Part shown: piece by piece, positions 1-9,400 of the stretch
Numbering within the stretch: the first letter of the stretch is position 1
Layout of the letters: each line of letters starts with the position of its first letter
DNA from: Thermoplasmata archaeon
GTDB lineage: Archaea > Thermoplasmatota > Thermoplasmata > Lutacidiplasmatales > UBA184
Direction: 5' to 3'
DNA: 64,000 nt
NCBI GenBank assembly: GCA_028864975.1
Contig: JAGWLG010000014.1
Location: 1 to 64,000 of the forward strand
Translations under genes and position numbers: made by a program
Notes under the pieces: model-generated
What the model was told of the DNA's origin: nothing
Database searches by the model: none
What the model saw: the letters and a program-made list of their open reading frames with translations, nothing else

Positions 1-285
1 CTCAAGCTGGACCAGATGATTCCCGCGTAACTCCCCGGAGGGACCCCGAAATCCGCGGTCCTACAGCTACACGATTTACCTCGAGAACTCGCCTAGCATG
101 ACCAAGTTCCGCTAGGGGAGGCGAAGGGGTGACGGCCTGGGTCGTCCAAGCCGGAGTTTGAGAATCCGTGGGAAGACGAGAGTCGAAGGACGGGGTCGGG
201 AGGAGGCTCCCTCTAAGCGGGTCCCTGGACCTTGGGGTCCCCTCCTAGCTCCTGTGAAGCTCGGCGACCCAGGCGTGGCCCGCCG
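1..285. other. Left edge, no confident gene
   Basis: Bases 1-30 read in frame 1 as nine sense codons and a TAA, which could be the tail of a plus-strand gene cut by the window edge, but nine codons cannot prove that. The remaining stretch up to the O-methyltransferase stop shows no convincing coding frame or RNA. Confidence 0.3.
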
Positions 286-963
286 TCAGGGTCCCGGCCG
301 TTGCACGACCGCGAGCGCGAACCCGTCCCACTTCTTTCCGCCGACCGTCTGCACCTCGGTCGCGCTCACCCGGGGGTCCGAGCTCATTCGTTCGTTCAGA
401 AGTCGGACCGCGCGGACCCGGGGGTCGGGGTGGGCAGGGTCCAAGACCGCACCCTCCCGGATGATGTTGTCGAAGACGAGCGCGCTGCCTGGCCGGGCGA
501 GCCGCACCGCCCAGTCGAAGTAGTCAGGGTACCCCTCCTTGTCCGCGTCGATGAAGACCAGGTCAAACGGGCCCTCGGGCCCGAGAGTGGGAAGGGTCTC
601 CACCGCCCGTCCGACCCGCACGTCGACGACCTTGCCCACCCCGGCGCGCTCGAGGTTCTTCCGAGCCACCTCCGCGTGGCGCGGCTCCAGCTCGAGCGTG
701 ATGAGCTTGCCCCCGGGAGGCAGGGCCCTGGCCATCCAGGTGGCGCTGTAACCCCCCAAGGTCCCGATCTCCAGCACGCGCTTGGCCCCCAGGAGGCGGA
801 CCAGGAGGTGCAGGAACTTCCCCTGGGGCGGCGAGACCTGGATCGAGGGGAGGCCCGCGGCGGCGCTTGACCGAAGGGTCTCCTCCAGGACAGGATCGGA
901 GAGATGGAAGGTGTCGATGATGTAGCGGTCCACGCTGCTCCAAGACGGTTCGGGCATGTTCAC
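286..963 (-). CDS. SAM-dependent O-methyltransferase (COMT-like)
   Basis: The 225-residue product fits the class I O-methyltransferase family that includes catechol and caffeoyl-CoA O-methyltransferases (PF01596). The SAM-binding motif VLEIGTLGGYS lies near residues 63-73, an acidic ELE follows at about 91-93, and the putative metal-binding FIDADK (137-142) and FDN (164-166) are present, so a divalent-cation-dependent methyl transfer to a hydroxyl is likely. Length is normal for the family. It is cytosolic with no signal peptide. It is transcribed away from the DUF1028 gene across a 100-base divergent spacer. The substrate cannot be told from sequence. Confidence 0.9.
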   Translation of the reverse strand: MNMPEPSWSSVDRYIIDTFHLSDPVLEETLRSSAAAGLPSIQVSPPQGKFLHLLVRLLGAKRVLEIGTLGGYSATWMARALPPGGKLITLELEPRHAEVARKNLERAGVGKVVDVRVGRAVETLPTLGPEGPFDLVFIDADKEGYPDYFDWAVRLARPGSALVFDNIIREGAVLDPAHPDPRVRAVRLLNERMSSDPRVSATEVQTVGGKKWDGFALAVVQRPGP

Positions 964-1063
964 GACGCACGGGCGGAGACCGCGGCGCGCATCAGGTACA
1001 CGTTCGCGCTCCTTTTTGACCCCAGAGCTCCGTGCTCTTGGAGACCCTTAGGAGGAGCGAGGC

Positions 1064-2062
1064 ATGCCAGCTCGACCGAGACCCAGCACGTTCAGCATCG
1101 TGGCGGCCGACCTAGACCGGAACGAGTGGGGTGTCGCCGTCCAGTCCAAGTTCATCTCTGTGGGGGCCGTCGTGCCGTGGGCGGAAGCGGGCACGGGCGC
1201 GATCGCGACCCAAGCGATGGCGAACATCGCCTACGGCCCGGAGGGGCTCGCGCTGCTTCGCAAGAAGGCCTCGGCCGATGAGGTCGTGAAGAAGCTCACC
1301 TCCGCGGACGGCGAACGCGACCATCGACAGCTCGGCGTGGTGGACGCGAAGGGCCAGGCCGCCTCGTTCACCGGATCGAAATGCATGGAGTGGGCCGGGC
1401 ATGTCGTCGGGGAGGGGTTCGCCTGTCAGGGGAACATCCTGCTCGGAAAGGAGGTCGTGGGGGCGATGGCCAAGGCCATGGAGAGCACTCCGGGGGACCT
1501 GGCGGACCGATTGCTCGCCGCCCTCAGCGCCGGCCAGAAGATGGGGGGGGACCGTCGAGGGCAGCAGTCCGCGGCCCTCTACGTCGTGAAGCCGAAGGGG
1601 AGCTACGGCAAGGTCCTGGACCGCTACATCGACCTGAGGGTCGATGACCACCCCGCTCCCATCGAGGAGTTGAAGCGGATCTTTGGCCTCTACGACATGA
1701 CCATGCTCGAGCGAGAGGACCCCGCGACCCTGGTCCGTCTCACCCCCGAGGTCGTCGTCGAAGTGCAGAAGGACCTCAAGGTGCTGGGTTACTTCTTCGG
1801 TCCTCTCGACGGACAATGGGGTTCAGTGGTCCAGCAGGCGTTCTCGAAGTACGTCGGGACGGAGAACTTCGAGAACAAGGAGCGGAAGGACGACAAGGTC
1901 TGGCCCAGCCTCCTGCGGCACCTCCACCAGCAGGCTGCAAGGGCCCAGGAGCAGCATCAGAAGGCCCAGGCCCCGGTCTTCGGGGCGCTATCGGCAGGCC
2001 CGGGGAAGGCCCCTCCCTCGGGAGAGCCGACGCGGAAGGGCCCGAGGAAAGGCGCGGGGTGA
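1064..2062 (+). CDS. DUF1028 protein with C-terminal peptidoglycan-binding-like domain
   Basis: Residues about 8-215 match the DUF1028 family, a predicted Ntn-hydrolase fold. The family opening TFSIVAAD and the run GAVVPWAEAGTGAIATQA are seen near 9-51. Residues about 215-290 resemble the short peptidoglycan-binding-like domain often fused to DUF1028 (VEVQKDLKVLGYFFGPLDG), and a Pro/Gly/Lys-rich tail follows. The ATG is preceded by a strong TAGGAGGAG ribosome-binding site, which fixes the start. Its TGA overlaps the GTG of pcc1, so the two are translationally coupled. The biochemical role of DUF1028 is unknown; a role in small-molecule or peptide amide hydrolysis is only inferred from the fold. 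Confidence 0.85.
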   Translation: MPARPRPSTFSIVAADLDRNEWGVAVQSKFISVGAVVPWAEAGTGAIATQAMANIAYGPEGLALLRKKASADEVVKKLTSADGERDHRQLGVVDAKGQAASFTGSKCMEWAGHVVGEGFACQGNILLGKEVVGAMAKAMESTPGDLADRLLAALSAGQKMGGDRRGQQSAALYVVKPKGSYGKVLDRYIDLRVDDHPAPIEELKRIFGLYDMTMLEREDPATLVRLTPEVVVEVQKDLKVLGYFFGPLDGQWGSVVQQAFSKYVGTENFENKERKDDKVWPSLLRHLHQQAARAQEQHQKAQAPVFGALSAGPGKAPPSGEPTRKGPRKGAG

Positions 2063-2388
2063 GCCCGGTCGAGGAGGTCCCGGCGCGGGCGACGCTCCGC
2101 AGGGCGTGTGCGTCCCCCCAGGAGGCGAGGGCCCTCGCCGGAGCCATCCATCCGGACAACGCGGACTTCCTACGCGCTCGGGCCGAGGGAAGCGTCCTCG
2201 TCCTGGAAGCGAGCTCGAGAACCGTGGGCGAACTGCAGCGCACCCTCGAGGACGCGCTGGCGTGCCTCTCTGGAGCGGAACGGACGTGGGCCGGGCCGGG
2301 GGCTCGCGGCCGCGGGGGCCCTCGCTCGAGCGTTCCCCCTTCCGCCACCACGGGGGAGAGTGACGAGGAGGCGGACGAGGCCTCGTAG
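2059..2388 (+). CDS. pcc1: KEOPS complex subunit Pcc1
   Basis: The 109-residue product carries the Pcc1 (PF09341) pattern in residues 18-75: a helix with SPQEARALAGAIHPDN, a strand-rich SVLVLEAS, and the terminal helix ELQRTLEDALACLSGAE. Pcc1 is the dimerising subunit of KEOPS, which with Kae1, Bud32 and Cgi121 makes t6A37 of ANN-decoding tRNAs. A GTG start is chosen because it overlaps the upstream stop as GTGA, and a start further upstream would run through the DUF1028 gene in another frame. Residues after about 80 are a low-complexity Gly/Arg/Glu tail not needed for the fold. No other KEOPS gene is in the window. Confidence 0.8.
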   Translation: MSPVEEVPARATLRRACASPQEARALAGAIHPDNADFLRARAEGSVLVLEASSRTVGELQRTLEDALACLSGAERTWAGPGARGRGGPRSSVPPSATTGESDEEADEAS

Positions 2389-2495
2389 GGGTGACCGGGG
2401 CGCCCCTGCGTGCGATTCTCTCGCAACCCACGCGGTAGACCGCCAGGGATGCTCGGGCTTCAAGTAGTGGGAGCCGGGCTGGCCAGGAGCTGACC

Positions 2496-2939
2496 ATGTC
2501 CGAGCCGAGTCCCCAGAACCCCGCGCCCTCCAACTCCTCCGAACACCGACCCCTCCTACGGTTCCTTCGTCACCTCGCCGCGGACCCTCCCGCGCGAGGG
2601 CCTTCGGTCTCCGGTGGGTTCGCCCCCGCACGGGGCCAGAAGGTTCCGCCGGCCCCGGCGCTCCCCCCGGCGGTCGCCCCCGTCTCCCCTCCTAAGCCTC
2701 TCAAGGCCGGCATCGGTCTCGAACGCACTCCCGTGCCGACACTGGCCCATGCCCCAGGGACCGTCCCTTACTTTCCCCCGAAGAAGGAAGAGCCCAAGGT
2801 CCAGGTGACGGAGGAGGTCTTCCGGCCCTGGAGCTTCTCGGTCACCGAATACGGGACCCACGGTAAGGAGGTCCCCCGGCGGCGGGTGAGCGCCGAACCT
2901 ACGGGAGCCTCGCCGTCGGGGACAGGTATCCCATCGTAG
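2496..2939 (+). CDS. Proline-rich protein of unknown function
   Basis: A 147-codon frame starts at ATG after an AGGAG-like site and encodes a protein with about 70 residues of Pro/Ala/Ser-rich disordered sequence, followed by a more regular segment (VTEEVFRPWSFSVTEYG, near 104-120). No transmembrane helix, signal peptide or known domain is visible. It lies on the same strand as pcc1, about 107 bases downstream, and before the CAAX-type protease. High GC can create long false frames, so its reality rests mainly on the start context and position. I do not recognise it. Confidence 0.4.
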   Translation: MSEPSPQNPAPSNSSEHRPLLRFLRHLAADPPARGPSVSGGFAPARGQKVPPAPALPPAVAPVSPPKPLKAGIGLERTPVPTLAHAPGTVPYFPPKKEEPKVQVTEEVFRPWSFSVTEYGTHGKEVPRRRVSAEPTGASPSGTGIPS

Positions 2940-3077
2940 GGCGATCCGCGCAAGAGGGGCCCCCTTCGGGGACCTGACTCGATCGTCAGTTCCTCGGGTG
3001 GTGGATAGCGGCAGGGCCGACGGTAGGTCCGCGCCGTTCCGCGTGAAGGTTCATCCGCACCAAGGGGTCGGAGCGGC

Positions 3078-4523
3078 GTGGTCGCCCCTGCGCAGGCCCA
3101 CGCCCCTCCTCCGGTCGTCCCCTCCCTCGAGCGTTACGTCCTCGCCGTCGTCGTCCTGATGGCCGGGATCTACGTCCAGTACCTCCCGCAGTACCCGGTC
3201 CTTCCCTCGCTCTACGAGAACGAGCTCCTGCACGCCGCAACCACCTACTTGCCCGGGCTCTTCGCCTTCGTCTCGCTCATCGGGACCGCCCCGCTGCGCA
3301 ACTTCGCGCGTCGCTTGCCCCGGTCCGCGGCCGAGGGGGCCCGATGGTACGGGGTCTTCGGGATCCTGAGCTTGGTCGTGGTCATCTTCCTCATCGCGGT
3401 GTACACCGCGGTCGAACCGGCCCGGTTCAGCAAGATCCTCGAACGGGCGACCGGTCTCGAGCAGACGGCCGCCACTGCTCCCTGGTTCTTCATCGCGATC
3501 TCCTTCCCCGTCGGCTGGGTCGAGGAGACCCTGTTCCGGGGGTTCGTCCTGGGAGGAGCGCTCGTCCTGTTCGGGACGAAGCGCTGGCGCGTGCATGCCG
3601 TCTGGACCTCCCTGCTCTTCACGTTCTCTCATCTCTACTACGCCCAGACCTATCTCGAGGTCACCCCGGTGGTCTACACTCAGGTCTTCTTCACCGGCCT
3701 CGCTTTCGCCTACGCCTACGTCCGAAGCGGCGGGAACCTGCTCGTCGTGGGGCTCCTGCACGGGAGCTTCGACGCGATCGCGTTCTCGAAGTATCTGCCG
3801 GCCGTGGGCGTGAACGGCGCTGGCGCCCTGGACTATGGTCTCCTTGGCGTCTGCGCGGTGGTGGCCCTCGTGCTCTTCGTCCGCGAGCGATCGTCCGGGT
3901 CGGCGGACATGACGTACTCCTCTCCGGTCCTGGTCTCCGTTGCGGCTTCCCCTGGGCCAGGGGAGCAGGGTTCGGCGGGGTGGGGCGGCGCCGCAGCCGC
4001 CCCGGGTCCCGCTGAGGGAGTTTTCCGGCCAGAGCTGCCCTCGTTCGGGAGGGCCCCTCCGCCACAGTTCTCGGGCCCGCCCTCGGCATCGGTTCCAGTG
4101 CCCCAGTCCGCGCCTTCCCCTTCGGGCCCGCCTCCCCCTCCGACCCCGCCCCCACCCGCCTCGCCACGTGCAGCCTTCCTACCTCCCATCTGCCGGCGTT
4201 GCGGAGCGATCGTCGTCGGGGACGTGCACGGTCTCCCGTCCAGGTGTCCGAGATGCTCCGAAGTGCTCTGGGTCGACTCTGCTCCCGGAGCGCCCCCGGT
4301 TCCTCCGGTCGGGCCGCTGCTCTTCCCTCACCTCACACCCTCGGCTTGGCCCGGGTTCGTCGCGGGCGCACCGACAGGGCAGTCGCTCGCTGCGAGGGCG
4401 GGGGGAGGAGGGACCGACCCTGCCTGCGAGGACCTTCCCTCGGGAGCGTGGCCTCCGCCCCCTCCGGGACCTGCGGGGTCGGGGCTCGCGCACGCAATCT
4501 ACATCCCTCCCCGGTCCCCGTAG
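3078..4523 (+). CDS. CPBP-family (CAAX-type) membrane protease with C-terminal zinc ribbon
   Basis: Residues about 18-265 form a polytopic membrane domain with the CPBP/Abi glutamic-protease signatures: EE at 149-150 with Arg154 (VEETLFRG), His185 in FTFSHLYY and His228 in LLHGSFDA. These are the catalytic residues of Rce1-like intramembrane proteases. After the last helix comes about 100 residues of Pro/Ala-rich linker, then a four-Cys zinc ribbon (Cys372, 375, 390, 393) and another Pro/Gly-rich tail. Family members are usually 220-300 residues; this one is 481, so the cytosolic extension is unusual. The start is a GTG; no ATG lies before the first helix. The substrate is unknown. Confidence 0.85.
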   Translation: MVAPAQAHAPPPVVPSLERYVLAVVVLMAGIYVQYLPQYPVLPSLYENELLHAATTYLPGLFAFVSLIGTAPLRNFARRLPRSAAEGARWYGVFGILSLVVVIFLIAVYTAVEPARFSKILERATGLEQTAATAPWFFIAISFPVGWVEETLFRGFVLGGALVLFGTKRWRVHAVWTSLLFTFSHLYYAQTYLEVTPVVYTQVFFTGLAFAYAYVRSGGNLLVVGLLHGSFDAIAFSKYLPAVGVNGAGALDYGLLGVCAVVALVLFVRERSSGSADMTYSSPVLVSVAASPGPGEQGSAGWGGAAAAPGPAEGVFRPELPSFGRAPPPQFSGPPSASVPVPQSAPSPSGPPPPPTPPPPASPRAAFLPPICRRCGAIVVGDVHGLPSRCPRCSEVLWVDSAPGAPPVPPVGPLLFPHLTPSAWPGFVAGAPTGQSLAARAGGGGTDPACEDLPSGAWPPPPPGPAGSGLAHAIYIPPRSP

Positions 4524-4536
4524 CAAGGGAGCGACC

Positions 4537-4956
4537 ATGATGGGCGACGAGCAGATGCGGGAGCTCCTTCGATCGGCGAGGACCATCGCCGTGGTGGGGA
4601 TGAGCGACAAGCCCGAACGCGACTCTCACGAGGTAGGGAAGTTCCTGATGTCGAAGGGCTACCGGGTCGTGCCGGTGAACCCCTCGGTCCCCGAGGTGCT
4701 GGGAGCGCGTTCCTATCCCTCTCTGCGCGAGATCCCGCCCGACGTGCACGTGGACATCGTGGACGTCTTCCGCAAGAGCGAGGCCGTTCCCGGCGTGGTC
4801 GAGGAGGCGCTGTCCCGCACGCCCTTGCCCAAGGCGGTCTGGCTGCAGCTCGGGGTGAAGGACGACCCCTCTCGCGGGAAGGTCGAGGGCAAGGGGATCC
4901 AGTACTACCAGGACCTCTGCATCATGGTCCAGCACCGACGGCTCTTCCGGCCTTGA
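4537..4956 (+). CDS. CoA-binding domain protein (YccU-like)
   Basis: The 139-residue protein is a stand-alone CoA_binding_2 domain (PF13380). The Rossmann turn TIAVVGMSDKPERDSHEVG starts near residue 16, the second strand YRVVPVNPS near 42-50, and the family end VWLQLGVKDD near 104-113 is present. Such proteins bind CoA through the same fold as succinyl-CoA synthetase alpha; their physiological role is not settled. GGGAG lies just before the first of two adjacent ATGs. It is 13 bases after the protease gene and touches the next methyltransferase frame, so it probably sits in one transcript with them. Confidence 0.85.
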   Translation: MMGDEQMRELLRSARTIAVVGMSDKPERDSHEVGKFLMSKGYRVVPVNPSVPEVLGARSYPSLREIPPDVHVDIVDVFRKSEAVPGVVEEALSRTPLPKAVWLQLGVKDDPSRGKVEGKGIQYYQDLCIMVQHRRLFRP

Positions 4957-5006
4957 ACCGGGCCCGAGCGAGGTCGGGGAGGCTTCCCCGCCACCTCCAC
5001 CACGTG

Positions 5007-5819
5007 ATGGCCCGAGGGTTCACGCGGGGGGCCGGGTCGTACGAGCGGTCGCGGCCGGGATATCCTCCCGGCGTGGTCCGCTTCGCGCAACGGACGTTCC
5101 ATCTCGGGCCCGGCTCGACGATCGTGGACCTCGCCGCGGGGACCGGGAAGCTGACCCGAGCGCTCCTTCCCACGCGGGCGCGGATCATCGCCATCGAACC
5201 GCTCTCCGCCATGCGTCGTCAGTTCCGCCAAGCCGTGCCCTCTGTGAGGGTCCGGCCGGGGACGGCGGAGCGGACGGGGCTTCCGAGCGCCTCGGCCGAC
5301 CTCGTTACCGTCGGACAGGCCTTCCACTGGTTCGACGCGGAGAAGGCGCTTCGGGAGATCCACCGCATCCTTCGTCCGGGTGGGGGACTGATGGTCGTGT
5401 ACAACTGGCGCGACGAAAGAGGGGGGTGGCGGAGGGCCATCAACCGGCTCGCCCGGGAGTACGACTACCGCACCGTGCCCCACCACCGGGACTGGGGTGG
5501 GTGGAAGCCCAGGCTGATGCGCGACCCCGGGCTCACCCGAGCGCGGGTCGCACGGTTCCGCCACGCGCAGAGGCTGACGCGTCGGCTCGTGGAGGACCGC
5601 TACCTCAGCATCAGCTACCTTGCGGCACTGCCGCCCGCGCGGAAGGCCGAGTTCCTTCGCCGGCTCCGGCAGGTGCTGGCGAACGCTCCTTCCTCCAGGG
5701 GGCGACGTGTCCTCCTCATGACCTACACGACCCGAGTTCACTGGTGCCTGCGAAGGGAGGCGCCGCTTCGGGGAGCCCCCCGCCGCCGCAGACGGATGGG
5801 GCGAACGCGCCCACGGTGA
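5007..5819 (+). CDS. Class I SAM-dependent methyltransferase (type 11)
   Basis: The protein contains a Methyltransf_11 domain: motif I IVDLAAGTGKLTRAL, an acidic IEP ending strand 2, the SADLVTVGQAFHWFD stretch typical of yeast Crg1/trans-aconitate methyltransferase relatives, and post-motif LRPGG. The C-terminal third is Arg-rich. I chose the ATG at 5007; a TTG at 4953 overlapping the previous stop (TTGA) is possible and would add 18 Arg-rich residues. Its stop overlaps the next ATG as TGATG, so the following gene is coupled. The substrate is unknown. Confidence 0.8.
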   Translation: MARGFTRGAGSYERSRPGYPPGVVRFAQRTFHLGPGSTIVDLAAGTGKLTRALLPTRARIIAIEPLSAMRRQFRQAVPSVRVRPGTAERTGLPSASADLVTVGQAFHWFDAEKALREIHRILRPGGGLMVVYNWRDERGGWRRAINRLAREYDYRTVPHHRDWGGWKPRLMRDPGLTRARVARFRHAQRLTRRLVEDRYLSISYLAALPPARKAEFLRRLRQVLANAPSSRGRRVLLMTYTTRVHWCLRREAPLRGAPRRRRRMGRTRPR

Positions 5820-6382
5820 TGTCCGTGCCCCGCGCGACGGCCTGGCAGCGGAGAGAGCCTTCAAGCGAGGAGGTCGCTGCTAGCGTTGTTGGCATGACCG
5901 GGACCGGAGAGCGATGGGAGGTGGCCGCGAAGGTCGCGGTCCTCTGCTCGATCGCGCTCGCAGTCGTCGCTTCGCTGCTCGCGCTTGGGGTCACGGCCGC
6001 TGGGGGCTTCGACTGCCGTGCCTACCCGTCCTGTCTCTTCGAGCAGCCGAGCTGGTCCGTGCAGGCCCATGTCTTGGTCGGTGCCCTGCTCGGGGTGGTC
6101 CTGCTGGTCCTCGCGGTCCTGGGGTTCCTGTTGCGGCGGACCCACCCGGGATTCTTCCCAGCGACCTTCGCGAGCTTCCTCCTCTCGATCGTGATGGGGG
6201 GCATCGGCGCTGGGCTCTCGACGGGTGCACTACCGGACGCTTTCCTCCTCGTTCAATCTGCCCTGGTCGTCCTCCTGCTCGCTTTGCTGCTCTTCGCCCA
6301 TCGGAAGCTCCGGAGAGCGAACGCGCCGGCGGCCCGGGCCCCCGATGGCGGAGTTCGTGAGGCCGCGCCCCCGGTGGCCTGA
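5819..6382 (+). CDS. Four-helix membrane protein, possibly half-size CtaA/COX15-like
   Basis: A 187-residue product from the ATG overlapping the upstream stop; ATG 5894 would give a shorter form starting just before helix 1. It has four predicted transmembrane helices. After helix 1 comes an extracytoplasmic segment with two Cys (GGFDCRAYPSC), then a helix beginning QAHVLVG, a basic loop with LLRRTHP, a Gly-rich third helix and a fourth ending near FAHRKL. The order (Cys-pair loop, His-starting helix, Gly-rich helix) recalls one half of heme A synthase, and half-size archaeal CtaA proteins are known. The canonical His-Arg pair is missing, so the assignment is weak. It lies just upstream of ileS. 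Confidence 0.6.
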   Translation: MSVPRATAWQRREPSSEEVAASVVGMTGTGERWEVAAKVAVLCSIALAVVASLLALGVTAAGGFDCRAYPSCLFEQPSWSVQAHVLVGALLGVVLLVLAVLGFLLRRTHPGFFPATFASFLLSIVMGGIGAGLSTGALPDAFLLVQSALVVLLLALLLFAHRKLRRANAPAARAPDGGVREAAPPVA

Positions 6383-6438
6383 ACGATCCGAGGTCGACGA
6401 GAAAGAGAGAAGAGGGGCGCCCAGGTGGGTCGCCCTCG

Positions 6439-9400
6439 ATGTCGTCGTCCGCCGCTCCCGCCTCCGCGCCCAGGTCCGCTCCGCCGGGCCCGGGGGCTCC
6501 CCAGAGCCAGGTGCTCGCGATGGAGCGGCGCGTCGCGGAGTTCTGGGCCCGCGAGGACATCCCCGGGAGGGCCCTCGCCCTCCATCCCAACGGGCCGATC
6601 TTTCGTTTCACCGAAGGGCCTCCCACCGCGAACGGCAAGCCCCACGTGGGCCACCTGATGCCGCGCGCGCTCAAGGACTTCGAGCTGCGCTACCGCCGGA
6701 TGAAGGGGGACCGGCTGATCTCGTCGATGGCCGGCTGGGACTGCCACGGGCTGCCCGTGGAGGTCGAGATCGAGAAGTCCCATGGCTGGACGAACAAGAA
6801 GCAGATCCTCGAGTATGGGATCGGCCCGTTCGCGCAGGACTGCCGCAAGAGCGTCATGAAGTACGCCGACATCTGGCAGCAGTTCTCCGAACGGATCGGG
6901 TTCTGGCTCGACTACGCCCACCCGTACTTCACCATGGACCCCTGGTTCATGGAGAGCGTCTGGTGGTCGCTCAAGGAGCTCTACACGAAGGGGCTTCTCG
7001 AGAAGGGGCACTACGTCGTCCCGTACTGCCCGCGTTGCGAGACCCCGGAAGCGACGCACGAGGTGGCCCAGGGGTACCGCGACACGACGGACCCCTCCGT
7101 CACGCTCCGGCTCCGGCTCACCGACGGCCCCGCGGGGGGGCGGACGACCTACCTGCTCGTCTGGACCACGACCCCTTGGACGTTGCCCTCGAACCTAGCG
7201 GTGGCCGTCGGGAGCGAGATGGATTACGTAGCCTTCGAGGGGGAGGGCGGGGACGAGTACCTCCTCGCGGAAAGCGCCCTCGCCCGGTACTTCCCGAGCG
7301 AAGAGGGAAGGCCGAAGGTCGTGCGTCGGGAGAAGGGGAGCTCCCTTGTCGGGAGGACCTACGAGCCTCCTTTCCCGGGCATGGTGGGGGCGACGCCCCA
7401 GCGCTTCCGCACGTACGCGGCAACCTTCGTCACGGCGGAGGAAGGGACGGGGCTCGTCCACGTCGCGCCCTCCTTCGGGGTGGACGACTACCAGCTCGGA
7501 GAGAAGGTGGGGTTGGGGGTCTTCGACCCGCTCGACAGTTCGGGGCGCTTCACATCCCAGGTCCCTCTCGTCGCGGGGAAGTGGTTCAAGGAGGCGGACA
7601 AGCTCCTGATGGAAGAGCTCCACGCTCGCGGCGTGCTTTGGAGGCGCTCGACCTACAAGCACACCTACCCGTTCTGCTGGCGCTGCGACCGCCCGTTGAT
7701 GTACCGGGCGCTGGACACTTGGTTCGTTCGGACCCACAAGATCCGGGAGAAGCTCCTCGCGAACAATGCCCAGGTGACGTGGGACCCTGCGCACCTCAAG
7801 GACGGACGCTTCGGGAACTTCGTCGCCGAAGGGAAGGATTGGGCCCTCTCGCGGAACCGGTACTGGGGAACCCCCCTACCGATCTGGAACTGCCCGAAGG
7901 GCCACCAGGTCGCGGTGGGGAGCTTCGAGGAACTCTCGAAGCTCCACGGGGGTCCGTTGCCCACGTCGTTCGACCCGCATCGGCCGACCGTGGACGAGCT
8001 CTCCCTCACCTGCCCCGAGCATCGGGAACCTCTCGTCCGCGAGCCCTACGTCATCGACACGTGGTACGACAGCGGGTCCGCGCCGTTCGCGCAGTTCCAC
8101 TGGCCCTTCGCGAAGGGGACCCCCTTTGAGGTCGATGCCCCGCTCGACTTCGTCGCGGAGGCGATCGACCAGACGCGCGGGTGGTTCTACACGCTCCTCG
8201 TCATCTCCACGGCGCTCTTCGACCGCCCCCCCTTCCGCCACGTCCTCTGCCACGGTCACGGCCTCGACGACGAGGGGAAGAAGATGTCCAAGTCGAAGGG
8301 GAACGTCGACGACCCGATGCAGGTGCTGGAGCGGATGGGGGCCGACCCCACCCGGCTCACGATCTACCTCTCCTCGTACACCGAGTCGTTCCGCCTCGGC
8401 GACCTGGCGATCCGCCAGGGCGGGCTCCGGATGCTGACGACGTTGCTGAACGTCCTGGAGTTCTACAGGTCGAACTGGGAGGTCGACCGCGTCCCACCGG
8501 CGGTCGAGGCGCCCGCCCCCAAGGACCCGCTCGACCGTTGGCTCCTCTCTCGGCTCTCCGACGTCGTCGCGACCACGGACCAAGCGCTCTTGAGCTTCGA
8601 TGCACGACGAGCCTCCTCGACCCTGGAGGCGTTCGTCCAGGAGATCTCGACCTGGTGGCTGCGCCGCTCTCGCCCTCGGTTCTGGGAAGAGGGGCCGAGC
8701 GAGCGGAAGGTCGGGGCCTACCGCACCCTTTCCTTCGTCCTCCTGACCCTGGGAGGGCTCCTCGCCCCGCTCGCCCCCTACACGGCCGAGGAGCTTCATC
8801 AGAAGGTCTCCAGCACGGACTTTGGAAAGGGCGCTTCCAGCGTCCATCTCGAGCCCTTCCCATCCTGGAGGGGGGCAAGGGACCTCGCGCTCGAGACCGC
8901 CATGTCGGACGTCCTCGCCCTGGTCGAGACGGTCCGAAGGCTCCGGATGGAGGCGGGGGTCCGCGCGCGCATGCCGCTCGAGGAGCTCCTGGTGGGAGGG
9001 CTAGCACCCGGGACGGTGGAGGCCATGGGGCCGAGCCTGGTGCCCCTCCTTCAGGAGGAGCTCAATGTGAAGCGGGTCGAGATGATGACGGCGGAACGGT
9101 CCTCCACGCGGGAGTTCCCTTCGGACCGCTGGGTGGTCCATCGCCCGACGGAGAGCGGTGGCCCTTCGGTCGCGCTCTCCCGCAAGCCGAGCCGCGAGCT
9201 CTTCCTGGAAGGGCTGGCGAGAGAGGTCGTCCGACGCGTGCAGATGACGCGGAAGGAGCTTCGGCTCGCGATCTCCGACCGGATCCGTCTCGAGCTGTGG
9301 GCCGAAGGCGACCTCGCCGAAGCGGTCCAGGCGCACCAGGAGTGGATCTCGAAGGAGTGTCTGGTCTCGGACCTCGCGGTCGCTTCGGGGTCCCCGTCCT

